A model generated the notes under the pieces. The model had not been told where the DNA came from and did not search any database. It was given only the letters and a program-made list of their open reading frames with translations. 64,000 nt of DNA from Gemmatimonadota bacterium (lineage in GTDB: Bacteria > Gemmatimonadota > Gemmatimonadetes > Gemmatimonadales > Gemmatimonadaceae). Location of the stretch: NCBI GenBank assembly GCA_028287235.1, contig JAQBQB010000009.1:1-64000 (forward strand), given 5' to 3'. Positions 60,734 to 64,000 of the stretch are shown here, piece by piece. Position numbers and translations under genes: made by a program. The first letter of the stretch is position 1. Each line of letters starts with the position of its first letter.

Positions 60734-61740
60734 GGACGGGGCGAGAGGTTGGCGGAGCGGCGCGCCGTGGAGGCGCTCCGAATAGCGGGCGCCGCGTCGG
60801 GCATGCCCTTGAGGAACGCGATGAGCGCGTCGGCCAGGTCGTAGCCGCGCGCGTAGCGTGCGTCCGGCGCCTTGGAGAGGCAGCGCATGACGATCTCGGA
60901 GAGGGCCGCGGGAATGCGCGCGCTCACCTCGGCCGGCGCCGCCGGCGCTTCGTGCACCTGCTTGTAGCTCACCGAGAAGGCGTCGGCGCCGTCGAACGGC
61001 GGAAAGCCGACGAGCGATTCGTAAAGTAGAATACCAATTGCATAAATATCGCTGCGGCCGTCGACGAGCTTGCCCATCGCCTGCTCGGGAGACATGTAGT
61101 GCGGCGTCCCCATGGCGCGGCCGCTCGCCGTCAACCGGCCGTGGAAGCGCGCCGTCGCGATGCCGAAGTCGGTGAGCGCGGCGTTGCCGTCCTCGTCGAA
61201 CAGCACGTTGTCGGGCTTCACGTCGCGGTGGATGACGCCACGCCGGTGCGCGTAGTCGAGCGCGCACGCCACCTGCGACGCCACCGCGGCCGAGCGCACC
61301 GGGTCGACGAATCGCGCCCTCTGAATCATGTCGGCGAGCGAGCCGCCCTCGAGAAAGGGCATGACGGTGAAGACGACGTCCTGCGTGGCGCCGTAGTCGA
61401 GGATCGCGCAGATGTGCGGGTGCACGAGCTTGGCCGCCGCCTCCGCTTCGCGCCGAAAGCGCTCGGCTACTTCCGGATCGCGCGCGAGATGGGGGTGCAG
61501 CACCTTGATGACGACGCGCCGCGCGAGATGCATCTGCTCGGCGAGATACACGTCGGCCATGCCGCCGCCGCCCAGCCGGCGGATCACGCGGTAACGGTTC
61601 CCGGTGGCGCGGCGCAGGCGGGTCAGCTCTTCATCGGGGCGCTCGAACGGCGTGCGCTCGAGCTCGGGGAGCGTATCGGTGCAGCGCACGCATACGGCGG
61701 ACGACGCGCGGTTCCACGTGCCGCACTGCGGGCAGAACAC
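60730..61740 (-). CDS. Soluble Ser/Thr protein kinase with zinc ribbon
   Basis: 336 aa from GTG 61740. The N-terminal zinc ribbon is CPQCGTWN...CVRC. The kinase domain shows LGGGGMADVYLAEQM, VVIKVLHPHL, catalytic HRDVKPDN, LTDFGIATARFH, GTPHYMSPEQAM and DGRSDIYAIGILLYESL. No membrane span follows, unlike the kinase at 23562. It starts 5 bases after the GvpL/F stop and overlaps the epimerase start, placing it in a coupled run of corA, gvpL/F-like, kinase and epimerase. Confidence 0.94.
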   Translation of the reverse strand: MFCPQCGTWNRASSAVCVRCTDTLPELERTPFERPDEELTRLRRATGNRYRVIRRLGGGGMADVYLAEQMHLARRVVIKVLHPHLARDPEVAERFRREAEAAAKLVHPHICAILDYGATQDVVFTVMPFLEGGSLADMIQRARFVDPVRSAAVASQVACALDYAHRRGVIHRDVKPDNVLFDEDGNAALTDFGIATARFHGRLTASGRAMGTPHYMSPEQAMGKLVDGRSDIYAIGILLYESLVGFPPFDGADAFSVSYKQVHEAPAAPAEVSARIPAALSEIVMRCLSKAPDARYARGYDLADALIAFLKGMPDAAPAIRSASTARRSANLSPRP

Positions 61741-61745
61741 TGGGC

Positions 61746-62393
61746 CTAGCCCTCGAACTGCATGCGCACGAAATCGTACGGCGCCCAGGGGCCGGTCACG
61801 TCGAATCGCATGAGATGATGCGCGTCGGACTGTTCCGCGATGCCGACCAGAAACTCCTTCCATAGATCGCGCTCGACGAGAAACGCGGCGCTCAGCACGA
61901 GCCCCGTGATCTCCTCCAGGCGCAGCGGCACCGCGGCGGCGGCCCGGCGGCGGAGCGCGCGAAAGGACTCCGCGGCCGCGGCCGCGAGGTCGGAGCCCGC
62001 TTCCGCGTCCTCCGGTTTTCCATCGGCGCGAACGATGTGCACTCGCGCCACCGCGCGATCGTCCACGAATTCCAGCGCACCGGTCAACGACACGTAGTGC
62101 AGCTCCATCCAGCGTGTCAGCACGTCCGGCGCCTTGAACACGACACCGAGCGGCGCGGGCAGCACCGCCGCACGCCTGAAGATTCCGTCGACGATGGCCT
62201 GGTGAGCGGTGATCTGCTCGGGCGACGGCTCCTCGAGGGCAAAGGTCTTCTGCTCAGAGACGATTGCGCAGAGATCGCGAAACGGAATCCTGGTCGTCGG
62301 ATAGACGATCGCGTGTTCCGCCGTCAGGGTGGAAGCGGGCTCCCCGTGCGGAATTTCAGCGACCGTGATTGCGTGGAGGCGAAGCGCCGTCAA
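61746..62393 (-). CDS. GvpL/GvpF-family protein without gas-vesicle neighbours (copy 2)
   Basis: 215 aa from TTG 62393, whose TTGA overlaps the corA stop. Family marks: FRDLCAIVSEQKTFALEEP, ITAHQAIVDGIFRRAAVLP with APLGVVFK, LVLSAAFLVERDLWKEF and the closing VTGPWAPYDFVRMQF. It is shorter than copy 1 and lacks its coiled coil; an Ala/Arg-rich helix (about 136-156) replaces it. The adjacent Ser/Thr kinase suggests a signalling link, mirroring copy 1 and its histidine kinase. No vesicle shell gene is present. Confidence 0.87.
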   Translation of the reverse strand: MTALRLHAITVAEIPHGEPASTLTAEHAIVYPTTRIPFRDLCAIVSEQKTFALEEPSPEQITAHQAIVDGIFRRAAVLPAPLGVVFKAPDVLTRWMELHYVSLTGALEFVDDRAVARVHIVRADGKPEDAEAGSDLAAAAAESFRALRRRAAAAVPLRLEEITGLVLSAAFLVERDLWKEFLVGIAEQSDAHHLMRFDVTGPWAPYDFVRMQFEG

Positions 62394-63394
62394 AGGAGTT
62401 TCCGGAAGCGGAGGATGGCCAGGAGCAGGACGCCGAGGCTCAGCTGGAGCACCAGCATCCACCAAAATGCATGCGGATAGGCGGCGAGCGGAATGTGCTG
62501 GACGTTCATTCCCCACATTCCACTGATCACGACAAAGGGAATACTAAGCGTCGCGACCACCGAGAGGCCCTTGGTAATGCGCCCGAGGCGGTTCGAGACC
62601 TGCGTGAGGTAGCTGTCGAGGACACTGCTCAACAGGTCGCGGTAGGTGTCGATCGAGTCGTTGATGCGCAGGACGTGATCGTAGATGTCGCGAAAATAGA
62701 TCTGCGATTCCGGCGACAGCAGCGCGCTCGGTCGGTTCGTGAGGACGTTGAAGACCTCGCGCTCGGGCGCGATGTGCCGGCGGAGCGACAGCACGAGCCG
62801 TTTGACCGCGAAGATGTCCTTGAGCGCGTTCTGGTCGAACTCGACGATGACGCGCTGCTCGAGGGTGTCGACAAACTCGTCGATCTTGTCGAGCAAGGGG
62901 AAGTACGCGTCCACGACGCCGTCCATGATCGCGTGTGTGAGCCGGTCCATGCCCCGCTTCAGCAGGTCGGGATTTTTCTCGATGCGCTTTCCCACTTCGT
63001 CGATCGACGCCGACCGGCCCTCGTGCACCGTGATGAGAAAGGTGGCGCCGAGGAAGAAGCAGAGGTCGAAGGTCTCGAGGTCGTAGGGGTCGGGCGTGCC
63101 CTCGAAGAAGCGCACGCCGATGATGATCATGAACAGGTAGTCGTCGTACTCCTCGAGCTTCGGCCGGCTGTTGACGCACAGCGCGTCTTCGACGGCGAGA
63201 GGGTGCAGGCCCTTGATCTGTTTCAGGAGCTCCGCCTGCGCTGGATCAGCGATGTCGAGGTCGAGCCAGAGGCTACCGGTCCTACCGGCGATGGCGGCGT
63301 TGATCTCGTCGAGGGACAAACCCTTTCGGGCCTGTCCTTGCGGGTCGAGGAGGATGCTGCGCGGGGGCGTCGATGTGGCGGGAGGAGTGGTCAC
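62390..63394 (-). CDS. corA: CorA-family magnesium/divalent cation channel
   Basis: 334 aa from GTG 63394 (longer frames add an unlikely Cys-rich N-terminus). The N-terminal cytoplasmic domain (LWLDLDIADPAQAELLKQI, HPLAVEDAL) and long stalk helix precede two C-terminal membrane spans. The selectivity motif is GMWGMN (classically YGMN; Trp for Tyr). A pentamer conducts Mg2+ inward. First gene of the coupled run that continues with the second GvpL/F protein. Confidence 0.94.
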   Translation of the reverse strand: MTTPPATSTPPRSILLDPQGQARKGLSLDEINAAIAGRTGSLWLDLDIADPAQAELLKQIKGLHPLAVEDALCVNSRPKLEEYDDYLFMIIIGVRFFEGTPDPYDLETFDLCFFLGATFLITVHEGRSASIDEVGKRIEKNPDLLKRGMDRLTHAIMDGVVDAYFPLLDKIDEFVDTLEQRVIVEFDQNALKDIFAVKRLVLSLRRHIAPEREVFNVLTNRPSALLSPESQIYFRDIYDHVLRINDSIDTYRDLLSSVLDSYLTQVSNRLGRITKGLSVVATLSIPFVVISGMWGMNVQHIPLAAYPHAFWWMLVLQLSLGVLLLAILRFRKLL

Positions 63395-63527
63395 GGGTTG
63401 TCCGAGTGAAAGCTCCGTGCCAATGGCTGAGACGGCAACGCGGCGGAGGGCTTTGTACTTCTGGACACAGAATCGTATACAAAATACATGAGCGCAGGGT
63501 GCCCCTCCAGGAGTGTCGTGCTCACAA

Positions 63528-63724
63528 GGACAGTTGGAACAATTGAAACGCGAAGAACTGCAAATTGACTGCACATTGACTCCATGCGCAGGCGACCATC
63601 GCGGCACAGAGCAACGAACTAATTATTTGTTGTTGTTATTCCGGTGCGACGCTGCGTTGCTGCCGGTGGGAACCAATTGCAGTCAATTTGCAGTTCTCCG
63701 CGTTTCCACTTGTTCCCATTGTCC
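63528..63724. repeat. Inverted repeat, 46-47-bp arms
   Basis: 63528-63573 (GGACAGTTGGAACAATTGAA onward, through GAACTGCAAATTGACTGCA) is matched by the complement of 63678-63724 with few mismatches, around a 104-base centre. It occupies most of the gap between the corA upstream side and the deacetylase-family stop. Looks like a small non-autonomous mobile or REP-like element, or a large terminator. Confidence 0.85.
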
Positions 63725-63735
63725 CCCGCGCGCCT

Positions 63736-63999
63736 TCACTCAAGCGCCAACATGTGCTGCACGCACGCGGCAGCCAGCCGCTCGGGTGCGTAGCCGCCCT
63801 CCAATGCGCTCACCACTCGCCCGCCACACCACTGCTCGGCACGGTCGACGAGAAAGCGTGTGAGCTGTCGCACGTGCTCATATTGGAGCGTGAACGCGCC
63901 GAGCGGATCGCCGGCGAGCGAATCGAAGCCGGCGGAGATGAGCACGAGATCCGGCGTCCAGCCGGCGGTCGCCGCGTCCACGGCCGACTGCAGCGCCCC
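63736..63999 (-). CDS. Histone-deacetylase-superfamily protein, C-terminal part
   Basis: The gene enters from the right edge; about 87 codons are visible. PDLVLISAGFDSLAGDPLG contains the zinc-binding Asp region of the arginase/deacetylase fold (AcuC/HDAC class). EGGYAPERLAAACVQHMLAL is the usual C-terminal helix. Bacterial relatives deacetylate small polyamines, acetoin-related substrates or proteins; the substrate cannot be told from this part. Confidence 0.92.
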   Translation of the reverse strand, partial: GALQSAVDAATAGWTPDLVLISAGFDSLAGDPLGAFTLQYEHVRQLTRFLVDRAEQWCGGRVVSALEGGYAPERLAAACVQHMLALE

Positions 64000-64000
64000 G

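Noticed and set aside
53586-62393. Gas-vesicle gene cluster
   Set aside because: Only two GvpL/F-family genes were found; no GvpA, GvpN, GvpK or GvpJ-like gene is present.

Overview
The window is GC-rich chromosomal DNA from a Gram-negative-type soil or sediment bacterium. It carries an outer-membrane SusC/SusD pair, several lipoproteins with clear lipoboxes, TonB receptors with carboxypeptidase-like N-terminal domains, a cobalamin-dependent class II ribonucleotide reductase, many GTG/TTG starts and frequent 4-base ATGA/GTGA/TTGA gene overlaps. Gene content and the dispersed 'CATCCTGAG...CTCAGGATG' palindromes fit Gemmatimonadota best. That assignment is inference; no rRNA or other phylogenetic marker is present. 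No tRNA, rRNA or CRISPR array was seen.

Layout. 1-430: decayed IS3-type transposase end. 624-3976: a short accessory island on the minus strand, less GC-rich by eye, with a 210-aa unknown protein, an XRE-ImmA/IrrE regulator, a ThsB-like TIR protein and a tandem-SLATT (DUF4231) membrane protein; this is the best candidate for an undescribed defence system. 4260-8050: nrdJ and a gamma-carbonic-anhydrase-like protein. 8628-10889: hybrid histidine kinase. 11025-15565: SusD/SusC pair. 15972-22331: sugar-dehydrogenase-like lipoprotein, a metallopeptidase/propeller/beta-barrel fusion, and a cell-wall amidase. 22510-28960: a five-gene Ser/Thr phosphosignalling operon (FHA, kinase, PP2C phosphatase, FHA-trypsin, GNAT-CAAX protease). 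28995-33847: PEP carboxylase, then anmK-murQ for cell-wall sugar recycling. 34572-40448: gamma-glutamyltransferase, a glycine-zipper lipoprotein, and an ABC exporter/histidine kinase/receiver operon. 40595-47058: CcdA, an AlkP-superfamily enzyme, a TonB receptor and its lipoprotein partner. 47301-51359: unknown protein, TIGR00300-type enzyme and priA. 51400-54386: a GvpL/F protein coupled to a histidine kinase. 54522-59654: M20 peptidase, PafA-like phosphatase, a dead intradiol dioxygenase and an ankyrin protein. 59657-63394: corA, a second GvpL/F protein, a Ser/Thr kinase and a dipeptide epimerase in one overlapping run. 63736-end: partial histone-deacetylase-family gene.

Themes. (1) Peptidoglycan and peptide turnover recurs: amidase, AnmK, MurQ, gamma-glutamyltransferase, M20 peptidase and Ala-Glu-type epimerase. 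(2) Phosphosignalling is heavy: two Ser/Thr kinases, three histidine kinases and one free receiver. (3) Two GvpL/F proteins occur without gas-vesicle structural genes, each next to a kinase. (4) Palindromic intergenic repeats sit directly at the 5' ends of secreted-protein genes and, in several cases, supply the start codon or N-terminal codons.
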